Shown: piece by piece, positions 32,982 through 46,919 of the stretch
Layout: each line of letters begins with the position of its first letter
Numbering within the stretch: the stretch's first letter is position 1
Source: Dysidea avara
Taxonomy: Eukaryota; Porifera; Demospongiae; Dictyoceratida; Dysideidae
Assembly (NCBI RefSeq): GCF_963678975.1
Contig: NC_089274.1
Coordinates: 25,705,053-25,769,052 of the forward strand
Direction of reading: 5' to 3'
DNA: 64,000 nucleotides
Notes under the pieces: generated by a model
The model's input: the letters and a program-made list of their open reading frames with translations, nothing else
Told to the model about the DNA's origin: nothing
The model's database searches: none
Translations under genes and position numbers: made by a program

Positions 32982-33116
32982 GTGAGTCTGCTGCCTTTCG
33001 TGTTAGTGTTTTCGTAATATTTTATGCATATATTGCAAGAAAACGATTGTAACAATGTATACGTCACTTTGTCTTGGTAGCGTGTTCGCCGTTACTCTTA
33101 CAAGAACGTGCTCACG

Positions 33117-35778
33117 ATGTCCGGAGGATTAGACATTTTGTCTTTGAAGGAAGATGACATCACGAAGATGTTGGCAGCCGAGACCCATATCGGCGAAGTA
33201 AATGGACCTAATTTTCAAATGGCTCAATATGTTTTCAAGATGAAATCAGATGGTAGGTACTGAGCATGCGTGCACAGCATATTATGAGAATTTCATTGTT
33301 CAGGAACCTCTATTATAAACCTGAAAAAAACATGGGAAAAAATCTTGGTGGCAGCTCGAGTGATTGCAGCTATAGAAAACCCTGCTGATGTGTGTGTGCT
33401 CTCTAACCGTACCTTTGGCCAGGTGTGTTGGTGTAGCTTTTAGTTTGAAAAGAAATGGCTGTTTGTTTTTCCACGTTAGCGTGCTATTTTGAAGTTTGCT
33501 GCCCACACTGGATCTGTGGCTGTAGCTGGCAGATTTACACCAGGAACTTTCACTAACCAAATCCAAGCTGCATTCAAAGAGCCACGACTATTGGTTGTGT
33601 CAGACCCTCGTACAGACCACCAGGTGTGTTGTGTGTTACTCACTTAGTGTAAGTGCTTGTTTGTGTATGGCATGCTACTGTTTGTATAGTTGCATATTGA
33701 CTATAGTCATTATGTATGTTTTCCCCTTCCATTAGTCTATCACAGAAGCATCATATGTGAATATCCCAGTAATTGCCTTCTGTAACACCAACTCTCCGCT
33801 AAGATACATTGACATCGCCATCCCATGCAACAACAATGTGAGTTACTGTGTGTCTAGCTATGTGTAGAAGTACACTGAACCCCTCATGAAGCATGTGCCT
33901 AAATTTGGACAATCAGGGTATTTGTCAACTTTTAGCCTTATTAATGGCAGAAGATGTGCACACATTGAATTAGGGCACCTTAGTAGACAATTCAGTATTG
34001 CCCTGTGTCTACAGATTTGCTCAAATACTTTGTAATGTTAAGTTGGTCATTATACTTAACCCTTAAACCTGCATCCAGAAAACTAGATTTAAAATTAATA
34101 AATACGCATGCCTTGCACAAAGTGATGTAACTTTCGTCTGTAAATCTCGTAAAGTACACTTTCAGTGCTTTATTGCCCAGAGTGCTCTTTGTGGGCAATA
34201 AAGCACAGTTGCCTACGTACTCTAGTGCAAACGCTGTGCTCATGCCAGTATGACTAATCATACAAGTCGGTGAAGGCTGATGGTCAATCATCCCAGCCTT
34301 CATAGCTAAGTGGTCAGTCACCCCAGCCAACACGAGTGTCACTACTGGATTACTTTATAGACATAGCTAAATGCTTCAATGATGGGTGGGAGAAGGTAAT
34401 TTGCTGTTATGTTTGTTAATGTAAACGGACAAGTCCTGGAGATATCACGGAAATATTTCACCATGTGCCACAATAGAATTGATCATGGGTTGTGACCAAA
34501 ACCTGCAAAAATACATAGTGAATGTCTACCATGCCAAACTATAGTGAACTATGTTTGAGTTACTTTGTTAAACCAGTTTGTGTGCATTCAGGCTGCTAAT
34601 AATTTGTGCAATGCGTGTAATTACGAGTCCTAGTGTATGGTGAAGCTACACGACTAGAAAGTTCCATAAATCATTTAAAGCATTGTCTATCGAAAAATAA
34701 AGCACTTGGCTTCACCTCTTGTCACTTTGCAACAACTTCCATTCAATTTGCCATTAAGTTTCCTATCAGGCCACATGAGTAAACCCACAATCAAAATCAA
34801 GAATTTTGAAACAGATGCAACTTGCTACTGTTTATTACTTCATAACAAGTAAGCTACTGTAGTTGCAGTGGTCAATTTAACCTTCTCCAAGTAGCCCAGT
34901 AAACAGGCTTTCAAATGATGTGTAGTTGTAAGCTGTAAGTTATCCCACCTATAGTGTCACCATATTATGTAATGCATTCCCCAAAAGTTAATTAAACATC
35001 AAACTTGCATGTTGTTAGGGTGAGCATTCATTGGGACTAATGTGGTGGATGCTGGCAAGGGAGGTACTACGCCTGCGGGGTACAATCAGCCGGGAGGTAG
35101 CCTGGGAAGTCATGCCAGATCTCTACTTCTACCGTGACCCTGAAGAAGCAGAACGAGAAGAGGAAGTTGACCTGAAGGATGAAATACCACCAGACCAGTG
35201 GGTAGGTGATAAGCCACTTGAGGACACCTGGGGAGATAAGGTAGATACTAGCAAGGGTACTAGCAGCGACAACCGAATAATGGTATGATTCAATCTATAT
35301 AACTCTATTTTCTGATATTTACTGTATATATGCCATATTGTAACCTCTATTAACAGACAGGCCTACATTTGTGGGGGCAGACCTGTTGGGACAAAGTCTT
35401 CCGTAGAAGTTATTTAATGATTTGGGGAGTTTGTTGAAATAGTTCCACTGTACAAGCAGTTTCACAACACCATCCAATAATTGATACTATCAAATGAAAA
35501 TAAAGTGTTAACTTTTGTTCCATTGTTGTTTATTATTGTAAAGGTTACTTTGGTATCATTTTTATTTCTAGTGGCAAGGTGAAACTACTACTACTACTAC
35601 TACTGGGTTGCCTGGACAACCTCCATTACCAACAACTGCCTCACCCACACCATTCACTCATGGAACTACAGCAGAACAAGATTGGAATGTTGGGACAAAG
35701 ACTGAAGACTGGGGTGCTGAAGACACTGGTGGTGACTGGGGTAGCACTGATCCTACCACTACAACTGGGGAATGGTAG
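33117..35778 (+). CDS. RPSA: 40S ribosomal protein SA (uS2, laminin receptor precursor)
   Basis: Six coding exons: 33117-33252, 33304-33422, 33480-33623, 33736-33837, 35019-35282, 35572-35778. They give 323 residues (human 295). The start is the ATG in [10 protein letters not shown], with an ACG context and an upstream noncoding exon. Family strings are [95 protein letters not shown] and [12 protein letters not shown]. The C-terminal tail has three DW motifs in acidic context (QDW, EDW, GDW), the animal-type repeats, preceded by a poly-Thr run and a Pro-rich linker. The protein is a small-subunit ribosomal protein needed for late 40S maturation. The 1.2-kb intron 4 is long for this gene. In vertebrates RPSA introns host snoRNAs, but none could be assigned here. 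Confidence 0.97.
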
Positions 35779-35843
35779 ATGTACCAAACTAATAGAAGCA
35801 ACCGTTAGGACAGTTTTTCTACAATGCTTCAATTTGTTGAAAA

Positions 35844-35856
35844 ATTAAATATTAAA
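35844..35856 (+). terminator. Candidate RPSA poly(A) signals overlapping ECSIT stop
   Basis: ATTAAA occurs at 35844-35849 and 35851-35856. The second overlaps the ECSIT stop codon (35852-35854) on the other strand. Cleavage 10-30 bases downstream would make the RPSA 3' UTR antisense to ECSIT coding sequence. Confidence 0.5.
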
Positions 35857-38800
35857 CAATTTTTGGTGGTGCTATGAAGGGAGGACTGTTTAGTTTTCTA
35901 ATGTCATCATCTTCACTAACGTCATACTCTTTGATGTTATAGATTATCGTCATCTTGGATAATGCTGGTTCCCTGTCAAGGAGGTCACTGATCCACAATT
36001 GTAGGTGATCCCTGGTGTTTGGTCGACACATACAAATACTCAATAGTGTACCTATAGTGATAAAGGTGTTAAGTTACAACTGATTATAGTGACACACCAG
36101 AGATTTTGTCAATGCAGAAAAAGTTAATTCTTAGTTCGTCATCACCCTGTCACTGTTGCTATGTTTACACAAACTAGACCTCATTTTCAGCTAAGGAAAA
36201 TGTTTCTTAACTGCTTCAGTAAGGTGGTAAAGTGCAAGCCTTTCGATAATCCCATATGACAAATAGCCTTCTGTTGCTATGGTTTTGGGTGCTACCTTCA
36301 ATAAACAATAAAAATTTGATCAGTTCAGTAATATAGAATAGCACATGAACAGCGGCTTTTGTCACAACACTAAGTAGTATGTATTATAAAGGTGAAGCTC
36401 GGTTCAACCAGGAGCTCATACACGCAGCCTTAATGCTTATAAGCTCTTGGCTCAATTACCCAGCTATCCAAAAACCATGTATTTTCTGGCATTTGAACAA
36501 AGTGAATTAGCAAGAAAATAAGCTCCCACATGAATATGTTAGTGTCACGTGATGCATGGTATATAAGGATGTGTGGTGTGCATTAAATTCATTCTAGGCC
36601 ACGTGTGTGATCAGGTTGGCTCCCATCCCATTAGAATTTTTCTCCTTAATGATGTAGATGAATGACCTGCAGCAGCTCCAGGACTTGAATGACATTGTAT
36701 GCATACATAGCAGAGTGAGTCATTTTTGGTTTTTTCCTGAGTGAAAAAAAAAATCCACCAGGTTTTCCCAGAGTGAAACTGGATGGCTCTGATTTTTTTT
36801 CAGCTTATTTTGTTTGGCTAGCCCTCACTCTGCTTTTTTTGTGATCTTTGTAGTTATGATGGTGAAGGAATTAATAGTTGTAACATGCTAATTGTGTTTT
36901 TTGTCTTTTACAAGTGTTATAAGTTATAGCCAATCAGCTTGTGGTGGCACAAACCCTAAGTGTGTTATTAGTTATAGCCAACCACCTTGTGGTGGAAGTG
37001 GTAATGGGTGATAGTTTTGCATGCATCACGTGTAAAAGTAGTAGTACAGTGTGGGAGTTACAAATTCTCTCCAAACCAGTTTATAGGCTTAATTCAAACT
37101 GGTTTGAGGGTGATATCACTACCCAGTTTAAAGGTGATGTTAGACCGGCTTGGCTGAACCACATCAGTATGTGGTTTCAAACCAGTTTTGTAACAAAGTG
37201 ATTTCAGGTTTAGCAAGTTTAGTGAGCTAGGTAATGCAATACCTATACTATTTCATACATATATGACTTTGTCTGATTGCACGATATATATATATATATG
37301 CCTCAAAGGGTGGGAGTATTTGCCTCCACCTGACAAGAGCAATCTTGGCATTTTAAATACAAAATATGTTCATACTGTATAATGCAAATGCTTCACTGCG
37401 AAAAAGTTTTAGTGATCTTACTCTAGTAATTTGTGGGAAAACTTGATAACTACCTGTGGTCACGTACATGTTTGCAGCTCCTAAGTGATAGAAGAGTATG
37501 TATGGCAATAGCAACAGTCACCTTACCATAGATAGTAAATGGGTAAATATTTCCCTGTGGTGACACAACCCAGACAGTAATAGACTAGTCAGCAGTCAAA
37601 TACATGGTACCTACATGCATGTGTAATGTAAGGGTGTTTGTTGTGGGATTAATAATGATTATAACGCAATGATTAATCGGAAATCAGCTTATCGGCCAAA
37701 TTTCAGCAATATCACATAAGTTTTAAAATGGAAAATGGTAATTTTAACACATGTGGAATTATAAACATTTTATCGGTATCAGCCATTATGTGAATTATCA
37801 GATAATCGGCAAAATCTCTTATCGGAGCAACACTAGTAATGATTGCATTGTGTATTCATGCAGATCACCATCATGTGTCTGGGACTATATAGTAGTCATG
37901 ACAGATGAGCATTAGGCATGTAACTAGTGGTAACTAACCAGTGTGAGATACAAGAGTGTTGGTAATGATGCACTTCTTACAATGAGTATATAGTAAGCAA
38001 CTTACAGGGGAGCATAAGCATACAGTGGTGTTGTGAAACCTTACCGGGTAAACCAAATAACTGGTCAGTTATCAGTTAGGTTTGTATAACCGAATATTGG
38101 CAAAAAAACCTATCTCTAAGATATTCTTTCGTTTAGGATACTTTTCTTGTGCTACAACATTGATGTCACACTTGTAGTAGGATTCTGATAGTTATAACAG
38201 TAGGTACAATCACTTGCTGCCTATTACTTTGACCACTATAAGGACTATCTGACAAACTGTACTAGGTATGTATAGCTTACATGTTGAGTGCAGCATGAAA
38301 ATGCAAAAAATGTCATTCAATTCAGTTAACCGGATAACCGACAGTTATGATCTGCTCAGTAACTGGTTATGATATTCTGTCCAGTTTCACAGCTCTAGTG
38401 AACAGTTTGGTCAAATGAGAAGACATTTGTACTGTGAAATAAATGCTTTAGTGTGCAGTAGTGATATTTATTTACTGATGGAAATTTACTTATCCACAAA
38501 TACACGGGTCTGTCACATGAAGTGGTCTTAGCATAATAGCAAGAGTTCATAATATATATACTAAGGAGAGTATCCTACTCTCACATACCCCTGTAGAAAG
38601 GCGTATCGTGAAGTTATGACATAACACTTGAGTTCGCCCGTTTTTCTTCGTATAATTAATGATGTCATTAGTTGAACATGGTATCGATTGAACGCGTGCC
38701 TAACAACGTCGCTAGCAACCAAATTAACTCCAGCTTTCTCACCCAACTACAATCGTTCCTTCATGGGTTAAGACCGCTTCGTAGGCGTTTCTTACTAGGC

Positions 38801-40114
38801 CATTCGCGAATACGGCTGTCCTGAGCGTCGCAAGTGTGAAACGGTTCTAACGATTCTTGCACTTTTACTGCTTCCTGTACGTCACAAACCACAACATCTT
38901 GTCATTACGTCATAACTTCACGATACGCCTTTCTACAGGGGTATATGAGAGTAGGATACTCTGCTTAGTATATATATTATGATCTCTTGATAATAGTGAT
39001 TTTCCTTTGTTTGAAAATTTGCATTTTGTTATTTAGGGGTAGGCTTAACCACAATTACCTTCCTGATCAGACTGAGTAGCAGTTAAAGTGAAGTAGCGAT
39101 AGAATAACTTCTGTAGCCACAGGTTATATGGCCCCTCCACTTGAAGTAGAGATGACCCTGCTTGAGTGAGCAGGGGAACAGTAGCAATGTGTCCTGAGCT
39201 CAACACATACTCTGAACTAGTCACCTAATGTAGAACATCAATGAAATTAGCCAGCAAAATGTTGTTTAAGTTAAATATCTCACACAACATAAGGTTGGCA
39301 TGACAATATGAACTGGCATAAAATGTGCATATCATGCATATCTTGTTGAGTTTAGCACTGAGAAAAGAAAGATACATACAAAATGGATAACCTTATGTTG
39401 CAAGACAGACCCATCTTTGTCCATTCTCCTCAACGCAATCTTACACAACTCTACGGGATCACTGGGCTGCGGTGAAGGCAACTTGTATGGATCCACATTT
39501 TTGTACCTGTCAAACCAATAACCCATTCTCTGACACTTCTGCAAAGGGAAGCTGGCTTTACCAAAAGTTTCAAGTAGTATTGTATATGTAGTATTGTCAG
39601 GTCTTATTCCCTCTAATTCCATCTTATCCAGAATATTTAATGCCAATTCCATCTGAGGTGTTGGCCTAGGCCAAACGGCATCAAAAAATGTTCTATTCAC
39701 AAAACGACCCTTCGGAAATAAATCCAATATTCGGTTGTAGGTAAGAAGATCTTTCTGCAATCCAAATTCATCAATCTTTTGCAGTGCTGCAGTGATGAAT
39801 CTTAAGTGAGTTCTGCGGTGCTTGTCCCTGTCCATAAATTCCAAACAGGCTACCCTAAATTGGTCTTGATAATGAAGATGGGTAAGGTTTTTAGCTTGAT
39901 CTATAATCTCTGCAGACGACAGAATGGCTGGAGTTTCCTTGCGGTCTTCATTTGAGAAAGTCCGACACAAAACAGCCTTGTCTAAATGTAACATCCTTCC
40001 ACAAACCCGGGGAATCAACAAGCTGTGGTACTGACGAAGTATACTGCGTATACATAAATGTTGCATGACGAAAAAACGTGTAGATCGTGAGTGAACGGAT
40101 TTATTAGAATACAT
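35852..40114 (-). CDS. ECSIT: ECSIT, mitochondrial complex I assembly / Toll signalling intermediate (incomplete model)
   Basis: Exons found: 40114-39392 (or from the second Met at 40066), 39224-39059 and the last, 36051-35852. The N-terminus is Arg/Leu-rich and acid-poor, a mitochondrial targeting sequence. Exon 1 holds the conserved pentatricopeptide-like region (HRRTHLRFITAALQKI, LLTYNRILDLFPKGRF, QMELALNILDKMELEGIRPDN, DPVELCKIALRRM). Exon 2 gives VEGPYNLWLQKLFYRY and the last LLSICMCRPNTRDHLQLWI. Exon 2 ends in phase 1 and the last exon begins with two bases, so at least one internal exon with a length divisible by three, carrying the expected E-E-W-N-L-Y-Y-P region, lies in 36060-39050 and was not found. 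ECSIT assembles respiratory complex I and bridges TRAF6 in Toll signalling. It converges on RPSA and diverges from histone H3.3. Confidence 0.85.
38022..38402. mobile_element. hAT-like element with imperfect TIRs
   Basis: The left end CAGTGGTGTTGTGAAACC pairs imperfectly with the right end GTTTCACAGCTCTAGTG. The interior has repeated GGTTAACCGGATAACCG-like segments. I could not assign a clean target-site duplication. Confidence 0.45.
38540..38990. mobile_element. MITE with ~85-bp terminal inverted repeats
   Basis: The left arm CTAAGGAGAGTATCCTACTC then CCCCTGTAGAAAGGCGTATC and CGTGAAGTTATGA is matched in reverse at 38900-38985 with two mismatches over about 69 bp. The match then continues outward through CATAATATATATA and CAAGAG. 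The interior is CpG-richer than its flanks. No transposase frame. Confidence 0.8.
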
Positions 40115-40947
<833 letters not shown>

Positions 40948-41037
40948 ATGACTCAGCAACATTAACTATGTTAAACTATATGTATTTTATTATGAGTAAA
41001 GATGTGGTGTGATTTGTTGTACCCATTACTAAACATG

Positions 41038-41043
41038 AATAAA
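41038..41043 (+). terminator. H3.3 polyadenylation signal
   Basis: AATAAA about 90 bp after the stop codon, consistent with a polyadenylated mRNA, not a histone stem-loop 3' end. Confidence 0.7.
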
Positions 41044-41991
41044 ACAATGTGTGAACTGTAGACCACATGGTAACTTACACTGTGATTTGCATAATCAGCA
41101 TTGTGTCATTCAATAGGTTTGAGTGGGCTTCAAATAGAAATGCATTACAATTCAGTGAATGTAATAGGACCTTACATGAAACATCCTATCTTGCTAATCT
41201 GTAAACACTACAGTGAGCAACACCAAGTCAGCTATGGCTGCAAGAGTTTTATAATTTGTTCAATATACTGTACAAAGTGTGCATATATTCATATACTATA
41301 TTATAGTTGGGTGTAAGTAAGTGAACTACATGAGAATAAGAAAAACATTTTGTCACATTCCCCTATAAGATGCATGTGCATCTCTGTTCTACATAGCTTG
41401 GCATGCATAGTAGTTGACTAAGGCCACTTCAACTAACTCTTGTTTCTTGAACTGAAACTAGTTGAAAAGTGGGTCAGTAGGTAGGTATAAATAAAATAAT
41501 AATAGGTGGTAATAATTTTTTTAAACTGAAGTTATGGCAACACGTGTAACTACGTCATTCGATAACAAACTATTAGCTATGGTTAGTACATCTAAGTGAC
41601 CAAACGTCCATCCATAGTCTGCTTTTACAACTCTTCTTGTAATAACCAAGCTCGCCCCACGCAAAGCAGATATGGATAGCCAATAATACATCGACGCCAC
41701 AAACTCACGTGATCAAACATGTGATGTTTAACAATGAACAAAAACATTTCATTTACAAATTTTATAGGTCAGTCGGGCCCAAGAAGTGTCCCTAATATAA
41801 CAATCATGTATTTTATCAATCTGCATTATATTTAGTACACAAGAGTGCAAGAGTCACCAGTTATAGTGCAATTAAGTTTTAACCACTGCATGACAGCTAG
41901 GAGCAGATTTAGGAGTGAGGTTTTGTTATAATAACTGGTTGAGCAGTTCTTTTTGTAAAAGTTAATTAAAGGAACACTAACACAGTGACTA

Positions 41992-42010
41992 TACTCTAAT
42001 AGAACAATCG
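41992..42010 (+). repeat. Dispersed 19-base motif, copy 7
   Basis: TACTCTAATAGAACAATCG. Confidence 0.7.
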
Positions 42011-43889
42011 GTTTAGTACTATTACAATAATCACTACATTCACCATTTAGTAGGGCTGTGTAGTGAAAGGAAAAGTTACCGTCAACCATCTAGACCTGCA
42101 ACCACCTAACTACATAGGTTGTAAGTTTGCACTATTCACAGAACGCCTATAAACCAATTATTGTATAATCATTCTCCACATCAGTATTTCAAGAAGTTGA
42201 AAACTATGACGGTCGACAGAGTTTCAGTTTATGATATGGTCTTTTAAAATTATACGGTGATATTGAAGGGAGGTATCATATATCAAATCTAGAGTCTCTG
42301 GTTGAGCGGTATGACAATTCCATAGTGATAGCTTGAATTGGGTGTATGGGCATAAGTTGAGCTGACCTACCTGACTATTCACACTTGAACTTCAGGTTGA
42401 CATATCAGGGCTTGAACATTCAAATTGCAGGCAAGCATCAGATTTATTTCTTGTAGTGTCATTGTTGCCATACCAGCTCATTGTTAATTGACATGTCATT
42501 TGCTGACTGGCTATATACATATTTGGAGCGTCAAATTCCAGTTCAGAAGATTGCTATCAGCAGCATTCATCTTTGCAGCTCTCCATACACCAATTAACAC
42601 AGTTAAATTCAGAGAGTATTGAACTCACACAGCATCATACAAATTTTGCCAACTCATAATCACTAGCTGTTCTTACACGTGCACATACGTATATAGCAGC
42701 AGCACAAGTATAAATCAAGTGAATTTAAGCTATAAAGCAGGAACACTGCTTGAAGCCTCTTACATTACTGTACAGTAAATTTAGCATACTTACAAAAAGC
42801 AATGGCCAGTCTTAGACTAGCTCAAGATCCCCACACTTCTACCTGATTTGGTTGTCTATGCTCATGCTCCTGTATACTGCTTCCTAATGGCCAGTAAACT
42901 ATATGAGCAGTTCTAGAGTGTTTTCAGAAACCCTTTGGCCTTTAAAGTAGCACTCTTCTAAAGCAGCTTTATCCACTTATTCTATAGCAAATATTTAGAG
43001 CCTATCAAAAACTGAAGAATTATTGGATTGCATTATAGTCTGCTCTTTGGTATTCCTATTACTGCATGTAATCTTCCTATGATCTCTTTAGTATGTTTCA
43101 ACTCTGTAGCTATTTGTGCTGTGTAAGTGTGTGCATATATTATATATATTTGTGGAAGTACAATTGCAGGCTATGAACCTTCTATGTACCCACATCTTTT
43201 GACAAAATTTATAATTGAATACAAGATGTATAGGCATCCATGATAATTACTTTTGCTATTGAGGAGTTTAGTGCATCAAAGCTGATAGTTGTAGGATGGA
43301 TTTGTAAGATAAAACAGTGCTTCTATAACCGACCAAATTGTAGTATAGTTTCATCCAGTAACTGAAATTTCTTTACATCCTGCATGCTCGCTATTGTTAA
43401 CTGTCATTTCATTTTTCTGGATGGAGTGAAGTGCACTTTCCGCTTCTGTATGACATTGGTATCTGAAGGCTCTGAGCTAGTTACAACTGGGTACAGAGTA
43501 ACACAGATAGGCCAGCTAATATAAAGGGCAGATGCAAAAGTTGGAAAAAAGGAGAGATTGGCGCAATCCCTGATGTAAGCGGCTGAGTGCTTTTTGTCAC
43601 AGAATAGGTGCATAACAAGAGTGGATTTAGGGGGATCTGAAGCTCTCTCTCTCTGTCTGTATTTCTTGGCCAGGCAAAATTAATTCACATACAGCAATCA
43701 AATATGTATATACGTAGGTACAAATTGTGTACATGCATGGTAATACAATTAGCTATTGTATTTTTAAAGTTATAGTCTAGGTTGTAACTCATGATTTACT
43801 CTACTGACAGCCACAGAGAGCTAATCTGCATGGCTTCATCTGAGATATATGAATTCCAGGTATACTTTATGGCTTCTCAGATAGACAAA

Positions 43890-43929
43890 TACTCTAATAG
43901 AACAGTCAATTACTCTAATAGAACATCTA
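43890..43929 (+). repeat. Dispersed motif, tandem pair
   Basis: TACTCTAATAGAACAGTCA at 43890-43908 and TACTCTAATAGAACATCTA at 43911-43929, spaced 21 bp start to start. The 9131 copy has the same pair structure in decayed form. Confidence 0.8.
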
Positions 43930-44779
43930 ATGTGATTTTCGCTAAAACTCCATATAACAATAAAAAAACCAGTATTTAAACATCTCCTTCATGACCTGTG
44001 CACTGCTACTCACCACTGTGTCAAATATTTTAATTTGCCATAACAATTGATTAAAAATTTTATGCTTTTAATGTAGTGAACCACAAAAAGCATTCTGAAT
44101 GTACAGTGGGTATATTTAGTTATAGTTACAAACTTGATGCTTGAGTTTAAATGCTTCCTTTTCGTTAATTCTTTAAAGTCAACAGGGCTACAGCATCTGC
44201 GGACTGTGCCCATACACAGATTCATATACCACCTGATCAACCTCCACGCTTGCATCTACTTAACCATTCTGTTTAGGTAAACAAAATGTGACCACTGTTT
44301 TAGTTTCTAGTACATTGCATTTGAAGGGATGTAGATTTTTTAAAGTACACCATTCCAAACTCCAAAGGAGATGTTCTTAGTGGTATGAAAGATTAATGAC
44401 GTAGACCTGGTTACTATAAATGATTCTAGAAATGGCACTTTCCTCTCTCCTGATTGATAAATTATTGAGAACACGGGACAACATATAGGCTGGCCATGAT
44501 TACATTTTCAGTGTTTTCAGCATCGAAATGTTCTGTAAATGCTGCCTTCTCACAGGTCACCATTGGGATAGCGTTCACAGAATTCAAAGAATAACTATAA
44601 AATTTCAATATGTTTCAGATTCTGGAGGTTACAACATCAGCTGCTTCAAAATCAAACTGTTTACAGACCCCTTGAAAGTCAGCTTTACACTTAAACCATA
44701 AAGGCTGTGCCCCTTGCTTCAGTATTACTATTGCTAGAGACTGGGAGAACAGTTATCTACTAAAACAAAATCACCAAAA

Positions 44780-44798
44780 TACTCTAATAGAGTAGTCA
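44780..44798 (+). repeat. Dispersed 19-base motif, copy 9
   Basis: TACTCTAATAGAGTAGTCA, followed by ATTAAC as in the 43890 copy (ATTACT). Confidence 0.7.
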
Positions 44799-45015
44799 AT
44801 TAACAATAGGATGGTCATTGTAATAATTTTATGTGTTTGATTGAGCCAGAAGCCACTCAAACACTTGATATTTTCTGTTTACTACTGTTACGTATTTTCC
44901 TGCTGCTTGTTCAGTGCTCAGTGTTGCTGTTAAATTCTGCTGCTAAATTCTGCTGCTACTCACCTCTGCTGTAGATGCATATACTGATGCTATTGCTGTT
45001 TAAACTTATATAACC

Positions 45016-45233
<218 letters not shown>

Positions 45234-45399
45234 ATGCTGTCACTATTGCTTACTGCTGCTAAATTTTGTTGCTACTCTGCTGCTACCTCTTACTACTTTC
45301 CTTGATGTTGCATGTTATTGCTCCTGTTACAGTTACTGCTAGGCTGCTGCTAGGCTGCTGCTAGGCTGGCTAACTGCTGTACTTTGAATCAACTATATA

Positions 45400-46060
45400 T
45401 AACATCACTCAATCAAATATTCTTATACACAATATAATTCCTTAATAAACCTGAATTCATTTATCACAAAATACCATCTTGTATAAACAGAACTGAAATA
45501 CCATGATACACAATTATCACCACACATGTTCTTAATTAAATAGTTGATATGTTTCCCGATAGCCTTCAGGGTTAATGTATATAGTCAGAAACTGGTTCCT
45601 AATCATGGCAGCATGATAAAATGTATCTCTGCTTAGCTACTATATAATTGTGTGCTAATGAAATTTGATGAGGTGTCATTGATACACAAGTTCATCTAGT
45701 AATATAAAATAATGCCAGCATATGTTCATTACATAATTAATAGAATAGTTAATATTCATGTTCCCAATAATATCACTAACTGGGCTAATGCGATGACATG
45801 AGGCTCCAATGATGCAGAATCATACAATACGGTAGTACTGTATATTAGGAATCATGGAGGTTTGGCCAAAAATATCAGTTAAAAAACAGTTTCACAATAT
45901 CATCCTGGTGCCTTGGTAGTATTAGTTAGGGTATAACCAACACCAAAAGTGCCTTCAGTACAACCCTAATGCTTCCAATAGATTGTCACAAAATTTTAAA
46001 TTTTTGGAATTTTCTGCCTGCTGGCCAGCCAGCCCACCCGCCTGCCTTCAGGCAAACGTA
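45400..46060. other. AT-rich spacer with diverged R2 sequence at its right end
   Basis: No gene. From about 45830 it matches 22100-22330 (GTATATTAGG, GGTATAACCAA, AAAAGTGCC), so family R2 copy 3 may begin here. Confidence 0.45.
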
Positions 46061-46400
46061 ACTCAATAATGGCTAAGGCTACACTGATTTTTCAGTTTGA
46101 TGTTGCTTTGTCCAAGACGTGCCTTTTAGCATACTGCAGTACGCACAATGCACACATCATGGACTTACTCCTTTGTGTCCCATTTCTTTTTGCTGACAGC
46201 CCAGAGTGTCAAGTTGCATTAGCACAATGCATGGCTTCCCTACATTTGTAAATGGGAATCATCCATGTTGATTGCAGAGGCACTTCGTTTGTAAAGCTGT
46301 GTAATGTGCTGAAAATAGCTGAAAGTAAAGCATAATGGTCACTTCACTTTCGAGTCAGTAATTGATAGCTGGGACGCACGTTCAAATGAAAACATTAACT
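46060..46400 (+). repeat. Repeat family R2, copy 3
   Basis: Contains AATAATGGCTAAGGCT, ACACATCATGGACTTACTCC, TTGTGTCCCATTTCTTTTTG and TTGATTGCAGAGGCACTTC. The reverse complement of the whole block recurs at 46920-47250. Confidence 0.7.
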
Positions 46401-46464
46401 CTGGTGCCATCCTTTCTTTTTTGATGCAGTATGTGTGGGTTCACCAGTCATAATAATGTTACAT

Positions 46465-46680
46465 ATATTAATTTTAAGAAACATAGAAGGAAAACAAGGG
46501 AGACCTCCTACATCTACAAATATACTAGTGAACATTCAATCCCTAATTCAGTTATGGGTGTATATAGACTGAATCAGGGATTAAATGTTCACTAATATGT
46601 CTGCAGATGTAGACGACCTCCCTTGTTTCCCCTTTTTTTCTATGATCCCTAAATCGAACTAATTTTTCCTTTACTAAAGT
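46465..46680. mobile_element. MITE family B, copy 2 (hairpin)
   Basis: ATAGAAGGAAAACAAGGGAG ... ATCCCTAATTCAG is mirrored by CTGAATCAGGGATTAAATGT ... CTCCCTTGTTTCCCC ... CTATG. The outer ends (TTAATTTTAAG; TCCCTAAATCGAACTAATTT) are related to those at 20133 and 49870. It lies between the two inverted R2 copies. Confidence 0.65.
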
Positions 46681-46919
46681 TTCATATGACGAGAACATCA
46701 ACATGTCTAGTTATACGCTGCCACAGCGTATCAAGGAAGAGGAAGTATGGATTTAGTGCACTAACTAGATTGCAGAGAGTCCCCACTTCTTAGCTGATGG
46801 ACTACTGGTTGGCAGCATAAATTTTGCAGCGATACACATGTCTCTCATATATACATAGATAGTTAATTATGTTGATACAGTATAATAATAATAATAATAA
46901 TATAATAATTACGTTACAG

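Larger units (their letters stand above)
36060..39050. other. ECSIT internal intron region, repeat content
   Basis: Contains paired TTATAGCCAA...CTTGTGGTGG repeats (36925-37000), inverted AAACCAGTTT/AAACTGGTTT motifs (37075-37195), an (AT)n run near 37286, CGATAAT-type repeats (37670-37835) and the two elements listed below. The missing ECSIT exon should also lie here. Confidence 0.5.
41050..44890. other. Gene desert, no supported gene
   Basis: AT-rich with only short unconnected frames. It holds dispersed motifs at 41992-42010 and 43890-43929 (a pair) and 44780-44798, a CTCTCTCTCTCTGTCTGT run near 43643, and alternating TA runs near 43140. I see no recognisable exon. Confidence 0.5.

Noticed and set aside
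33838..35018. snoRNA in the long RPSA intron
   Set aside because: Vertebrate RPSA introns host snoRNAs, but I could not find a matched C/D box pair or an H/ACA fold with confidence.
37500..37580. Candidate missing ECSIT exon with YLPIYYL-like translation
   Set aside because: The segment between its splice signals is 28 bp, not a multiple of three, so it cannot join the flanking exons in phase.
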